DNA of 64,000 bases from CAXTKD01 sp964244885 (GTDB lineage Bacteria; Pseudomonadota; Alphaproteobacteria; Sphingomonadales; Sphingomonadaceae), in NCBI GenBank assembly GCA_964244885.1, contig CAXTKD010000009.1:58244-122243 (forward strand), given 5' to 3'. The notes under the pieces are model-generated. The model was not told where the DNA came from, did not search any database, and saw only the letters and a list, made by a program, of their open reading frames with translations. A program made the position numbers and the translations under genes. Position 1 is the stretch's first letter, and each line of letters opens with the position of its first letter. Of this stretch, positions 24,046 to 32,757 are shown one piece after another.

Positions 24046-25704
24046 ATGCGGGCTCTTCTCGGCTGCGCGCTGATGGCGCTGGCATCGGGCGCCGATGCCC
24101 GCGTCTATGTCAGCAACGCCAACGGCTATACGCTCAACGGCAAGGGCGAGATCGTGCGCTTTACCGGGCTTCTGGTTGGCGACGACGGCAAGGTGGAGCG
24201 GCTGTTTGACAACGCTGACAAACCGCCGAAGTTCATGCGCGGCGACTTCGCGCTGGACGCCAAGGGCAAGACGCTGCTCCCCGGCCTGATCGATGCGCAC
24301 GGCCATGTCATGGAGCTTGGGCTGCAGGCGATTACCGTCGATCTGCGCGACACGAAGACGCTTGAGGAAGGGCTGGCCAAGATCAAGGCCTATGCCGCCG
24401 CCAATCCCCAGCGGAAGTGGATCCTCGGCGGCGGGTGGAACCAGGTGAGCTGGGGTCTTGGCCGTTTTCCGACCGCGGCGGACCTTGACCGGGCGGTTTC
24501 CGACAAGCCTGTGTGGCTGTCGCGGATCGACGGTCACGCTGGCTGGGGGAACAGTGCGGCGATTAACGCGGCGGGCATAACGGCCAGGACCGCCAATCCG
24601 CCGGGAGGGCGGATCGAGCGCGACGCCAAGGGCGCGCCCAGTGGCGTGTTCGTCGATGCCGCGCAGGATCTGGTGGAGAAGGTCAAGCCGGGGCCGGGGC
24701 CGATCGAGGTTGACCAGGCGCTGACCAAGGCGCTGCAGATCATCGCGTCGGTCGGGCTGACGGGGGTGGGCGACGCCGGCATCAGCCCGGACGTGTGGAA
24801 CCTCTATCGCTATTTCGGAGACCGCGGGCGGCTGACCGCGCGCATCTACGCGATGGCGGGCGGAATGGAGGTGCTCGACCATATCGCGCCGTTCGGGCCG
24901 ACGGGGTGGCTCTATGACGATCGTCTGACGCTCCGGACGGTCAAGCTATACGCCGACGGCGCGCTCGGGTCGCGCGGGGCCTGGCTCAAGGCGCCCTATA
25001 GCGACGATCCGAAGAACCGGGGCCTCAAGTTCATCGAGGACACCAAGCTCCAGAACTGGATCAGCCGGGCGCAGATGATGGGCATCCAGGTCGCGGTGCA
25101 CGCGATCGGCGATGCGGCGAACGCCGAGGTGCTGGACGCCTATGCCGAGGTCGAGCCGACCTACGGCAAGGCGCTCCGCAACCGCATCGAGCATGCGCAG
25201 GTCGTCGATCCGGCGGACATCCCGCGCTTCGCCCAACTGGGCGTGATCGCCTCGATGCAGCCGACGCATGCGACGTCGGACAAGGCGATGGCGGCGGACC
25301 GGCTCGGCGAGGCGCGGCTGGCGGGCGCTTATGCGTGGAAGACGCTGATCGATAGCGGCGCGCGCTTTGCGGGCGGCTCCGACTTTCCGGTCGAGCCGCC
25401 CGATCCGTTCTACGGCATCCATGCGGCGGTGACGCGACAGGACCGCGACGGGCAGCCGGCGGGCGGCTGGCGGCCCGATCAGGCGCTGACGCTGCAGCAG
25501 GCTTTTGCGGCCTTCACCACCGGGGCGGCTTGGGCGGAGCATGGGGAGGACAAGTTCGGGACGCTGGAGCCGGGCAAGTGGGCCGACTTCATCATCGTCG
25601 ACCGCGACCTGTTCGCAATCCCCGCCGGCGACATCTGGAAGACTCAGGTCGAGGAGACCTGGGTTGGCGGCAAGCGGGTGTTCGTCCGCGCGGCGTCGAA
25701 ATAG
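24046..25704 (+). CDS. Exported amidohydrolase (YtcJ/LAF3-like)
   Basis: 552 residues with an N-terminal signal peptide (MRALLGCALMALASGADA), so probably periplasmic. The metal-dependent hydrolase fold is shown by LLPGLIDAHGHVM (H-x-H), the long central barrel, VAVHAIGDAANAEVLDAY, IEHAQVVDP and GGSDFPVEPPDPFYG, all standard for the amidohydrolase-3 (YtcJ) group. Substrates of this group are largely uncharacterised amides or N-acyl compounds. The ATG follows the preceding stop by two bases, with TGAGG as ribosome site. Its stop directly abuts the convergent gene's stop. Confidence 0.88.
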   Translation: MRALLGCALMALASGADARVYVSNANGYTLNGKGEIVRFTGLLVGDDGKVERLFDNADKPPKFMRGDFALDAKGKTLLPGLIDAHGHVMELGLQAITVDLRDTKTLEEGLAKIKAYAAANPQRKWILGGGWNQVSWGLGRFPTAADLDRAVSDKPVWLSRIDGHAGWGNSAAINAAGITARTANPPGGRIERDAKGAPSGVFVDAAQDLVEKVKPGPGPIEVDQALTKALQIIASVGLTGVGDAGISPDVWNLYRYFGDRGRLTARIYAMAGGMEVLDHIAPFGPTGWLYDDRLTLRTVKLYADGALGSRGAWLKAPYSDDPKNRGLKFIEDTKLQNWISRAQMMGIQVAVHAIGDAANAEVLDAYAEVEPTYGKALRNRIEHAQVVDPADIPRFAQLGVIASMQPTHATSDKAMAADRLGEARLAGAYAWKTLIDSGARFAGGSDFPVEPPDPFYGIHAAVTRQDRDGQPAGGWRPDQALTLQQAFAAFTTGAAWAEHGEDKFGTLEPGKWADFIIVDRDLFAIPAGDIWKTQVEETWVGGKRVFVRAASK

Positions 25705-27912
25705 CTAGAGCTTGAACACCGGCAGGACCGCGGAGAAGTCGTCCGTCCAGGCCCGGAGGCCGGGGCGGCGGCGGAGCGGAGTCCAGCCTGCCGGATCGCC
25801 GCTCGCCGCCTGAAGCGCCGCCATGGGCGCGGGCGAGCGGGTCAAGGCGATCCAGTCGGACTTGGTGTAGTAGAGCGCCATCGGAACACGCTCCGGCGCG
25901 TAATGATAGACGCGGGCGGTCCAGCCCTGGCGCGCGGCGATGGCGGCGACGACGGGCTCCAGGTCGATATGGCGGTTCGAGATGTGGACCAGCAGCACGC
26001 CATTGGGCGCGAGGGCTCGCGCATAGGCGTCGAACGCCTGCGTCGTCATCAGGTGAAGCGGGATAGCGTCCGACGAGAAGGCGTCGAGCGCCATCATGTC
26101 GAAGCTGGCGGGCGCCTGGCGCGCGAGGCTAAGGCGCGCGTCGCCCATGACGATGCGGAGGTCGGGCTTGCAGCGCGCGACGTAGCTGAAGAGCGACGGG
26201 TCACGGGCGATGCGGACGATCGTCGGGTCGATCTCGAACGCCGTCCAGCTCTGGCCGGCCCGGGCGTAGCAGGCGAGTGTGCCGGTGCCGAGGCCGACGA
26301 AGGCCATGCGCGCGTGGGGACCGAACAGCTTCGGCGCGGCGGCGAAGGCTCGGCCGACGCCGCTGCCCGGCGCATAATAGGTCATCGGCTGGGTGGCGAG
26401 CTGGGGCAGGAGGCTCTGGACGCCGTGGAGCGTCGTGCCGTGCAGCAGCTCGCGCGCGGCGCGGGGCGCCTGGCTCTCGATGCTGTAGATGCCGAAGAAG
26501 CTGCGGAAGCGCGCGTCCGGAATCGTCGAGATGTCGATTGCCTGCCAGCCGCCGAGCGACAGCATGATCAACGCGAATTGGGCGGCGAAGTGCAGCGGGC
26601 GGCCGATCGCGGCGATCGCGGCGATGGCGAGGACGATCAGGCCGATCGTGGCGGGCGTGTCGCCGGGGCCGGCGACCAGCCGCTCGCCGATCCACAGCGA
26701 CAGCGGGATCGACAGCAGGCCGACGCCGCGGAGCAGCCAGAGCGGGCGCGGGATGCGCGCCAGCAAAGGCCGGGCAGGCAGCAGCAGCGCGGTGGCGACG
26801 AGCAGGATCGGGTGCTCATAGTCCCAGTCGAAGATGAGCGGCGCGATCAGCGCGCAGAACAGGCCGCCGATCATCCCGCCAAGCGAGACCTGGAGATAGA
26901 AGGCGGTGAGCTGCGCGGGGGCGGGGCGCGACGCCGCAAGCCGGGCATGGAGCGCCAGCGCGACGTAAAACAGCAGCACGAGGTCAGCGCTCGCCATCAG
27001 GAAGGCGACCGCGCCCGAGGCGAGGAAGGCGTAGCTGCCGAGGACGAGCAGCAGCGGCGGGGCGATCTTCGCGGCGTGCGCCGCGAACGGCCCGGCGCTT
27101 TCGGCGAAGGCGATGATGAAGGTCAGCAAATAGATGGCGAGCGGCAGCACCCAAAGCAGGGGCATGGCGGTGATGTCGGTGGTGAGGTGCGTCGTCGTCG
27201 AGATCAGCAGGCCCGACGGGACGGCGGCGAGCGCGATCCAGCGAAGGCGGGTCGGCCAGGTAATTTCTACAACCTCTACACACATCGGGGATATTGCGGG
27301 CGGCGGCGCGGCGGGGAGCCGACGTCCGCACAGCGCGGTCATGAGGGCAAGCAGCGCGAAGCCACCGGACCAGAGGAGGGATTGGGTGCCGAGCGTCAGA
27401 TTGGGTTCGACCAAGGTGGGGTATGCCAGAAGCGCGAGCAGGCTGCCGGCGTTCGAGGCGGCGTAGAGGAAATAGGGGTCGGGTGAGCCGCCGGTGCGCG
27501 CGTACCAGGACTGCATGAGCGGCGCCTGGGCTGCGATGACGAGAAACAGCGGCCCGATCGAGGCGGCGAGCAGGCCGAGCAGCCAGAACACGGGATCGTC
27601 GTTGAGCGGCGGCGCGCCGATGTTGGCGAGGCCGAGCGGCAGGGTGAGCGCGGCGGCTGCGAACAGCGCGATGTGGATGCCGAGCTGGGTGCGGGCTTTG
27701 AAGCGGGTCAGCGCGTGGGCGTAGAGGTAGCCGAGCAGCAGCGCCGCCTGGAAGAACAGCATCGCGGTGTTCCACACCGCCGGCGCGCCGCCGAGGCGGG
27801 GAAGCACGAGGCGGGCGATCAGCGGCTGGACTCCGAACAGCAGGAAGCTGCCGAGGAAGATCGTCGCGATGAAGAGGGTGCGGGCGGCGCGGTCGGGGAC
27901 CGCTTCGCTCAC
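25705..27912 (-). CDS. Membrane-fused spermidine-synthase-like methyltransferase
   Basis: 735 residues. The N-terminal ~440 residues hold about a dozen hydrophobic helices beginning TLFIATIFLGSFLLFGVQPL. The C-terminal domain is a class I aminopropyl/methyltransferase fold with FVGLGTGTLACYARAG, FEIDPTIVRIA and VMGDARLSL. Such fused proteins are commonly named spermidine synthase, but whether they make polyamines is unproven. The start is GTG 27912, overlapping the hemB stop (GTGA), so it is translated with hemB. It converges on the amidohydrolase with no gap. Confidence 0.85.
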   Translation of the reverse strand: MSEAVPDRAARTLFIATIFLGSFLLFGVQPLIARLVLPRLGGAPAVWNTAMLFFQAALLLGYLYAHALTRFKARTQLGIHIALFAAAALTLPLGLANIGAPPLNDDPVFWLLGLLAASIGPLFLVIAAQAPLMQSWYARTGGSPDPYFLYAASNAGSLLALLAYPTLVEPNLTLGTQSLLWSGGFALLALMTALCGRRLPAAPPPAISPMCVEVVEITWPTRLRWIALAAVPSGLLISTTTHLTTDITAMPLLWVLPLAIYLLTFIIAFAESAGPFAAHAAKIAPPLLLVLGSYAFLASGAVAFLMASADLVLLFYVALALHARLAASRPAPAQLTAFYLQVSLGGMIGGLFCALIAPLIFDWDYEHPILLVATALLLPARPLLARIPRPLWLLRGVGLLSIPLSLWIGERLVAGPGDTPATIGLIVLAIAAIAAIGRPLHFAAQFALIMLSLGGWQAIDISTIPDARFRSFFGIYSIESQAPRAARELLHGTTLHGVQSLLPQLATQPMTYYAPGSGVGRAFAAAPKLFGPHARMAFVGLGTGTLACYARAGQSWTAFEIDPTIVRIARDPSLFSYVARCKPDLRIVMGDARLSLARQAPASFDMMALDAFSSDAIPLHLMTTQAFDAYARALAPNGVLLVHISNRHIDLEPVVAAIAARQGWTARVYHYAPERVPMALYYTKSDWIALTRSPAPMAALQAASGDPAGWTPLRRRPGLRAWTDDFSAVLPVFKL

Positions 27913-28904
27913 TTGGCGAGCAGCCGGGCGGCGTCGCGGGCGTGGTAGGTCAGGACTCCCGAGCAGCCGGCACGCTTGAAGGCCGTGAGCGTTTCGAGGA
28001 TCGCCTTGTCGCGGTCGAGCGTGCCGAAGGCAACGGCGGCTTCGATCATCGCATATTCGCCACTGACTTGGTAAGCGAAGACAGGGGCTTCGAAGCGATC
28101 CTTCACACGGCGTATGATATCGAGATAGGGCAGGCCGGGCTTGACCATGACGCTGTCCGCGCCCTCGGCGAGATCCAGCGCGACCTCCCGAAGCGCCTCG
28201 TCGCTGTTCGCCCAGTCCATCTGGTAGGTCTTCTTGTCGCCCTTGAGTAAGCCCGAGGAGCCCACCGCGTCGCGGAACGGGCCGTAGAAGGCGGACGCAT
28301 ATTTGGCGGCGTAGGCCATGATCTGGACGTCGTGGAACCCCTCGGCCTCAAGCGCCGCGCGGATGACGCCGACCCGGCCGTCCATCATGTCAGACGGCGC
28401 GATGATGTCGGCGCCGGCGCGCGCCTGGTTCAAGGACTGGCCGACCAGAACCTCGATGCTCGGATCGTTGAGGATACGGCCCGCATCATCCAGAAGGCCG
28501 TCGTGGCCGTGGGCGGTATAGGGGTCGAGCGCGACGTCGGTCAGCACGCCGATCTCGGGCACCTTGTCCTTCAGCGCACGGATCGCCTGGCACATCAGAT
28601 TGTCGGGGTTGAGCGCCTCGCGACCGTCGTCGCTGCGGCGATCGGCCTGGGTGTTGGGGAACAGCGCGATGCACGGAATGCCGAAGTCGCGCGCCTCTTT
28701 CGCCGCCTCGACCAGCAGGTCGCAGGACAGGCGCTCGACTCCGGGCATCGTGCGGATCGGCTCGCGGGCACCCGTGCCCTCCGCGACGAACACCGGCCAG
28801 ATCAGGTCCGACGGATGCAGCCGCGCCTCGGCGACCATGGCGCGCGACCAGGCGGCGGCGCGGGTGCGGCGGAGGCGAAGCGCGGGGTAGGGGGCGTGCG
28901 TCAT
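27909..28904 (-). CDS. hemB: Porphobilinogen synthase, magnesium type
   Basis: 331 residues. Joins two 5-aminolevulinate molecules into porphobilinogen in tetrapyrrole (heme, B12) synthesis. The Schiff-base lysines lie in MAYAAKYASAFYGPFRDA and VMVKPGLPYLD. The metal site reads DVALDPYTAHGHDG: aspartates and alanine replace the three cysteines of zinc-type HemB, so this is the zinc-independent, magnesium-stimulated class seen in many alphaproteobacteria. ATG 28904 is preferred on length; ATG 28940 would add 12 residues. It is followed in overlap by the spermidine-synthase-like gene. Confidence 0.96.
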   Translation of the reverse strand: MTHAPYPALRLRRTRAAAWSRAMVAEARLHPSDLIWPVFVAEGTGAREPIRTMPGVERLSCDLLVEAAKEARDFGIPCIALFPNTQADRRSDDGREALNPDNLMCQAIRALKDKVPEIGVLTDVALDPYTAHGHDGLLDDAGRILNDPSIEVLVGQSLNQARAGADIIAPSDMMDGRVGVIRAALEAEGFHDVQIMAYAAKYASAFYGPFRDAVGSSGLLKGDKKTYQMDWANSDEALREVALDLAEGADSVMVKPGLPYLDIIRRVKDRFEAPVFAYQVSGEYAMIEAAVAFGTLDRDKAILETLTAFKRAGCSGVLTYHARDAARLLAK

Positions 28905-28952
28905 CGGGCGGGTGATGCCTTTCCAGAAACGGCATGACAAGCGTTGGCAACT

Positions 28953-28970
28953 GTATTAGTCAGATAATAC
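28953..28970. promoter_or_regulatory. Small inverted repeat in divergent promoter
   Basis: GTATTA-GTCAGA-TAATAC (six-base arms, six-base spacer) lies directly before GGAGG of the 28981 gene and between it and hemB. It may be an operator or a -10 region; not assigned. Confidence 0.3.
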
Positions 28971-28980
28971 GGAGGTATGC

Positions 28981-29622
28981 ATGAAGGTGTCGAGATGGAT
29001 TTCCAGCCTAGCGGTCGCGCTGGCGGTGGTGAACTATGTGCCGGAGCTGCTGATGTTTCCGCACCATAAGCAGATCGGCCTGAGGGAGGTCTATTCCGAT
29101 GCGCCGGTCGATCCCAACATTGAGGCCGTGCTGCGTCGAACCTCGGCGCTTATCGCCGCAGGGCCGATTTCCGACACGGCCCCGCGCAAGCGCTTGTTTC
29201 TCACGAACGGTGGTTGGCGCTGGCGGATGCTCGCGCCGTTCGAGTGGGGAGCGTTCGCGCTCAGCCGGCCGCTGTCGACCGCCATGATCTTCAATCGCTC
29301 GGATATTCGCGCCGACCGGGTGAGCAATGGCCGCGCTATCGGCGGCACGCGAACGCTGTCCGGTACGATCGCGCACGAGACCGTGCATCTGCTGCTGGGA
29401 GACCGCTATGGCCCGATCAAGATGGCGCGCGAGCCGACATGGAAAGTCGAAGGCTTCGCCGACTATGTGTCGCGCGAGAGCAGCCTTTCCGACGCCGATG
29501 CCGCGAAGATCAGAGCCTCGGGCGGCACTCATCCGGCGCTGGTCTATTACGACGGCCGCCGCCGCGTCGCGCAGGTGCTGGCGAACGGCGGGAGCGTCGA
29601 CACTTTGTTCGCGCTAGACTGA
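28981..29622 (+). CDS. Putative membrane-anchored zinc peptidase-like protein
   Basis: 213 residues, not a family I can name. The N-terminus (MKVSRWISSLAVALAVVNYV) is an uncleaved anchor or signal. In the middle is a gluzincin-like zinc site: HETVH (residues about 133-137) followed some 20 residues later by WKVEGFADYVS, whose Glu could be the third ligand. The five-residue motif fits H-E-x-x-H exactly. A strong GGAGG precedes the ATG. It is divergent from hemB and overlaps the next gene tail-to-tail by nine bases. Proteolytic activity is inferred from the motif only. Confidence 0.7.
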   Translation: MKVSRWISSLAVALAVVNYVPELLMFPHHKQIGLREVYSDAPVDPNIEAVLRRTSALIAAGPISDTAPRKRLFLTNGGWRWRMLAPFEWGAFALSRPLSTAMIFNRSDIRADRVSNGRAIGGTRTLSGTIAHETVHLLLGDRYGPIKMAREPTWKVEGFADYVSRESSLSDADAAKIRASGGTHPALVYYDGRRRVAQVLANGGSVDTLFALD

Positions 29623-30354
29623 GCCGGCGAGCCGCCTTGCCGCTACGTCGAAACCGTCCCAAGCCGCCTTGGCGAGCGAGCCGCCGACGCTGACTCGGCG
29701 TACGCCGAGCGCGGCGAGTTTGGGGATTTCGTCGTAGGCGTGGACGACGACGTTGACCGGCTTTGGCGCGACCGCGGCAATCAGCTCGGCGATGGCGCCG
29801 TGGTCGGCGAGGCCGGGCGCGAACAGGCAGTCGGCCCCCGCGTCGGCGTAGGCGACCATTCGGGCGATGCTGTCGGCCGCGTCCTTGCCCGGCACGCGGA
29901 AATGCTCGGTGCGGCCGATCAGCATGACGGCGCGATCGACGGCGTCGATCGCGGCGCGGGCGGCGGCGATGCGGTCGGTGGCGAGGCTCGCGTCATAGAG
30001 GGTGGTGCCCGACCAGTCCTCGACCGAAACACCCGCGACGCCGGTGTCGACCGCCATCGCGACGTTCGCCGCGACCTGCTCCGGCGCATCGGCGAAGGCG
30101 TTTTCGAAGTCGGCGTTCACGGGAAGATCGGTGGCGGCGACGAGCATGCGGAGGTGGTCGAGCGCTTGGTCGAGGCTCAGCTCGCCGTCTTCCTTGCCGA
30201 GCGCCCAGGCGGCGCCCGCGCTGGTCGAGGCGATCGCCTTGAAGCCGAGCTTCCCGAGGCGGCCGGCGCTGCCGGCATCCCAGGCATTGGGGATGACGAA
30301 GAAGCCGCTTTCATGGAGAGCGCGGAACGTCGCGCGCTTTTCGGCGAGGCTCAC
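29614..30354 (-). CDS. Isocitrate lyase / PEP mutase family protein
   Basis: 246 residues of the small ICL/PEP-mutase superfamily: TIM barrel beginning FFVIPNAWDAGSAGRLGKLG, with NADFENAF, GVSVEDWSG and IGRTEHF supplying the usual acidic metal-site residues. These short members cleave or rearrange 2-oxo acids (2-methylisocitrate, oxaloacetate, phosphonopyruvate); the exact reaction is unknown. The start is GTG 30354, overlapping the GST stop (GTGA), so the two are co-translated. Confidence 0.82.
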   Translation of the reverse strand: MSLAEKRATFRALHESGFFVIPNAWDAGSAGRLGKLGFKAIASTSAGAAWALGKEDGELSLDQALDHLRMLVAATDLPVNADFENAFADAPEQVAANVAMAVDTGVAGVSVEDWSGTTLYDASLATDRIAAARAAIDAVDRAVMLIGRTEHFRVPGKDAADSIARMVAYADAGADCLFAPGLADHGAIAELIAAVAPKPVNVVVHAYDEIPKLAALGVRRVSVGGSLAKAAWDGFDVAARRLAGSV

Positions 30355-31055
30355 TTGGTGACCGCGGCGGTCTGGCCAAACAGCAACTTGCGCTGCTCGT
30401 CCGACATATTGGTGTCTTGCGAATAGGATTGGCCGGGATCGGCGTAAGCGCGGGTGGTCGCGGGGCGCGCCTTGATCGCCTCGAACCAGCGCTTGAGGTT
30501 GGGGAAGTCGTCGAGGTTCTGGCCGTGGCGGTCGTGGGGGACGATCCACGGATAGCTCGCCATGTCGGCGATCGTGTACGCATCGCCGGCAAGGAAGGCG
30601 CGGTCGGCGAGGCGGCGGTCCATCACGCCATACAGGCGGTTGGTCTCGTTGACGTAGCGATCGATGGCGTACTGGATTTTCTCGGGCGCGTAGACGTTGA
30701 AGTGGCCGTTCTGCCCCGCCATCGGGCCAAGGCCGCCGACCTGCCAGAACAGCCATTGCAGGACCTCGGCGCGGCCGCGCAGATCGGCGGGGAGGAACTG
30801 GCCCGTCTTCTCGGCGAGGTAGAGCAGGATGGCGCCCGATTCGAACAGCGACAGCGCCGCGCCGCCGTCGGCGGGGGCGTGGTCGACGATCGCCGGCATG
30901 CGGTTGTTCGGCGAAATCTTGAGGAAATCGGGCGCGAACTGCTCCCCCTTGCCGATGTTGACGGGGATCTTGCGGTATTCGAGGCCGGTTTCCTCCAGGA
31001 AGAGCACCGGCTTGAAGCCGTTGGGGGTCGGCCAGAAATAAAGATCGATCATCAT
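30351..31055 (-). CDS. Glutathione S-transferase, Ure2p/YfcG-like
   Basis: 234 residues. Thioredoxin-like N-terminal domain (MMIDLYFWPTPNGFKPVLFL) with the glutathione-binding NNRMPAIVDH and the LFESGAILLYLAEKTGQF motif, then the all-helical domain with AYTIADMASYPWI. This matches bacterial YfcG/YghU-type GSTs, which act as disulfide-bond reductases on glutathione disulfide. AAGGA sits eight bases before ATG 31055; an in-frame GTG at 31067 precedes that site and is unlikely. Co-translated with the ICL-like gene downstream. Confidence 0.9.
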   Translation of the reverse strand: MMIDLYFWPTPNGFKPVLFLEETGLEYRKIPVNIGKGEQFAPDFLKISPNNRMPAIVDHAPADGGAALSLFESGAILLYLAEKTGQFLPADLRGRAEVLQWLFWQVGGLGPMAGQNGHFNVYAPEKIQYAIDRYVNETNRLYGVMDRRLADRAFLAGDAYTIADMASYPWIVPHDRHGQNLDDFPNLKRWFEAIKARPATTRAYADPGQSYSQDTNMSDEQRKLLFGQTAAVTK

Positions 31056-31147
31056 GGGTTCCTTCACGGTCGCGGATTAGGTCGTGCTTCGCGGCGGCCT
31101 CGTCAACCGGGTTTCCAAGCCGCCGCCCGGCGGCTATCGGCACCGCG

Positions 31148-31570
31148 ATGGCGACGGACGCGACAGACGACGGCTGGATCCGCTGGGAGGGCAAAGCGGC
31201 GCGGTTCGGCGAGATGCTGGGCGGCCACTGGCATCGCGTGGTCGACGGCGTGGGCGAGCTGCGCGCCGATCCCGAAGACAGGCACCTCAACAACAACGGC
31301 TTCCTCCACGGCGGCTATCTGATGTCGATCGCCGACCAAGCGCTGTTCACCATCGCGCGGGGCCGGCTTTCGCGAGAGGTCGGCGCCGTGACCTTGACCT
31401 GCAACAGCGAGTTCCTAGGCGCGGGGGTGGCGGGCAAGCCGATTTTCGCGACGGGCGAGGTGCTTCGCGAGACCGGCAAGATGCTGTTCATCCGCGGATT
31501 GCTGTCGCAGGCCGGCGAACCGATCCTCGCCTTTTCGGGCACCCTCCGAAAGGTGCCGCGCCGGGCATGA
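31148..31570 (+). CDS. PaaI-type hotdog thioesterase
   Basis: 140 residues forming one hotdog fold. The active-site region NNNGFLHGGYLMSIADQAL and the central strand VTLTCNSEFLGAG are characteristic of the PaaI/YbgC-like acyl-CoA thioesterases. It probably hydrolyses a small or aromatic acyl-CoA; the substrate is unknown. Its stop overlaps the zapE start (ATGA at 31567-31570). It is divergent from the GST gene. Confidence 0.85.
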   Translation: MATDATDDGWIRWEGKAARFGEMLGGHWHRVVDGVGELRADPEDRHLNNNGFLHGGYLMSIADQALFTIARGRLSREVGAVTLTCNSEFLGAGVAGKPIFATGEVLRETGKMLFIRGLLSQAGEPILAFSGTLRKVPRRA

Positions 31571-32673
31571 GCGAGGTGCTCGCCGCCTATGACGCGCTGG
31601 CGGCGGCGGGCGAGCTGCGCGCCGATGCCGACCAGCGGGCGGCCGCCGTGCGGCTGGACGCGCTGGCCCGGACGCTGGAGGCGGCGGGGAGCGGACCTGG
31701 CTGGCTCGGCAGGCTGATCGGGCGAGCGCCCGAGGCTCCGAAGGGCGTCTATCTCTGGGGCGCGGTCGGGCGCGGCAAGTCGATGCTGATGGACCTGTTC
31801 TATGCGCGGGTGCGGGTCGCCTCGAAGCAGCGCATTCACTTCCACGAGTTCATGCTCGACGTTCACGCGCGAATCCATGCGGCACGGCAGGCGTCGGGCG
31901 ACGATCCGATCCCGGCGGTCGCCGCGCAGGTCGCCGCGGGCGGGCGGCTGCTGTGCTTCGACGAGATGCAGGTGAGCGATGTCGCCGACGCGATGATCCT
32001 GTCGCGGCTGTTCACCGCGCTGATGGACGCGGGGACGACGGTGGTGACGACTTCCAACCGGCCGCCCGGCGACCTCTACAAGGACGGGCTCAACCGGCCG
32101 TTGTTCTTGCCCTTCATCGCGCTCGTGGAGGATCGGCTCGAGGTGGTCGGGCTGAACGGTCCTACGGATTATCGCCTTGAAAGACTGGGAGGAATGCCGA
32201 CCTACTACGTCCCGAACGGGGCGGAGGCGACGGCGAAGCTGTCGGAGGCGTTTTTCCGGCTGACCGACTATCCGCCGGAGGACCGCGAGCATGTGCCGTC
32301 GGAGACGATTCCCGTGCCGGGCGGGCGCGAGCTGTTCGTGCCGAAATCGCTCAAGGGCGTCGCCGTCTTCTCGTTCAAGCGGCTGTGCGCGGCGGCTCTC
32401 GGGGCGGCGGACTATCTGGCGATCGCGCGGCGCTACCATACGGTGATCCTCGTCGGCGTGCCGGTGCTGGAGCCGGAAAAACGCAACGAGGCCAAGCGCT
32501 TCGTGACGCTGATCGATGAGCTATACGAACACAAGGTCAAGCTGCTGATCGCCGCCGACGCGGCTCCGCAGGACCTGTATCCCGCAGGTGACGGCAGCTT
32601 CGAATTCGAACGCACCGCGTCGCGGCTGATGGAGATGCAGTCGGCGGACTATATGATGCTCGGGCACGGCTAA
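31567..32673 (+). CDS. zapE: Cell division ATPase ZapE (AFG1 family)
   Basis: 368 residues. P-loop GAVGRGKSMLMDLFY, then HFHEFMLDVH, Walker B LLCFDEMQVSDVADAMIL and the sensor TSNRPPGDLYKDGLNR are family signatures of the AFG1-like ATPases. Bacterial ZapE associates with the Z-ring in E. coli under stress, and mitochondrial AFG1 aids protein quality control. In many alphaproteobacteria zapE neighbours mdh and suc genes; here mdh is about 4 kb away, behind an inserted efflux pump and peptidase. The start overlaps the thioesterase stop. Confidence 0.93.
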   Translation: MSEVLAAYDALAAAGELRADADQRAAAVRLDALARTLEAAGSGPGWLGRLIGRAPEAPKGVYLWGAVGRGKSMLMDLFYARVRVASKQRIHFHEFMLDVHARIHAARQASGDDPIPAVAAQVAAGGRLLCFDEMQVSDVADAMILSRLFTALMDAGTTVVTTSNRPPGDLYKDGLNRPLFLPFIALVEDRLEVVGLNGPTDYRLERLGGMPTYYVPNGAEATAKLSEAFFRLTDYPPEDREHVPSETIPVPGGRELFVPKSLKGVAVFSFKRLCAAALGAADYLAIARRYHTVILVGVPVLEPEKRNEAKRFVTLIDELYEHKVKLLIAADAAPQDLYPAGDGSFEFERTASRLMEMQSADYMMLGHG

Positions 32674-32757
32674 GAGATTCGCTAGGCGTCCGTTCGGCCG
32701 GTTGCGAGAGCATGAGAGCGCGGGCAAGACCGCGCCGATCGAGCGTCCTGGGGTCAG

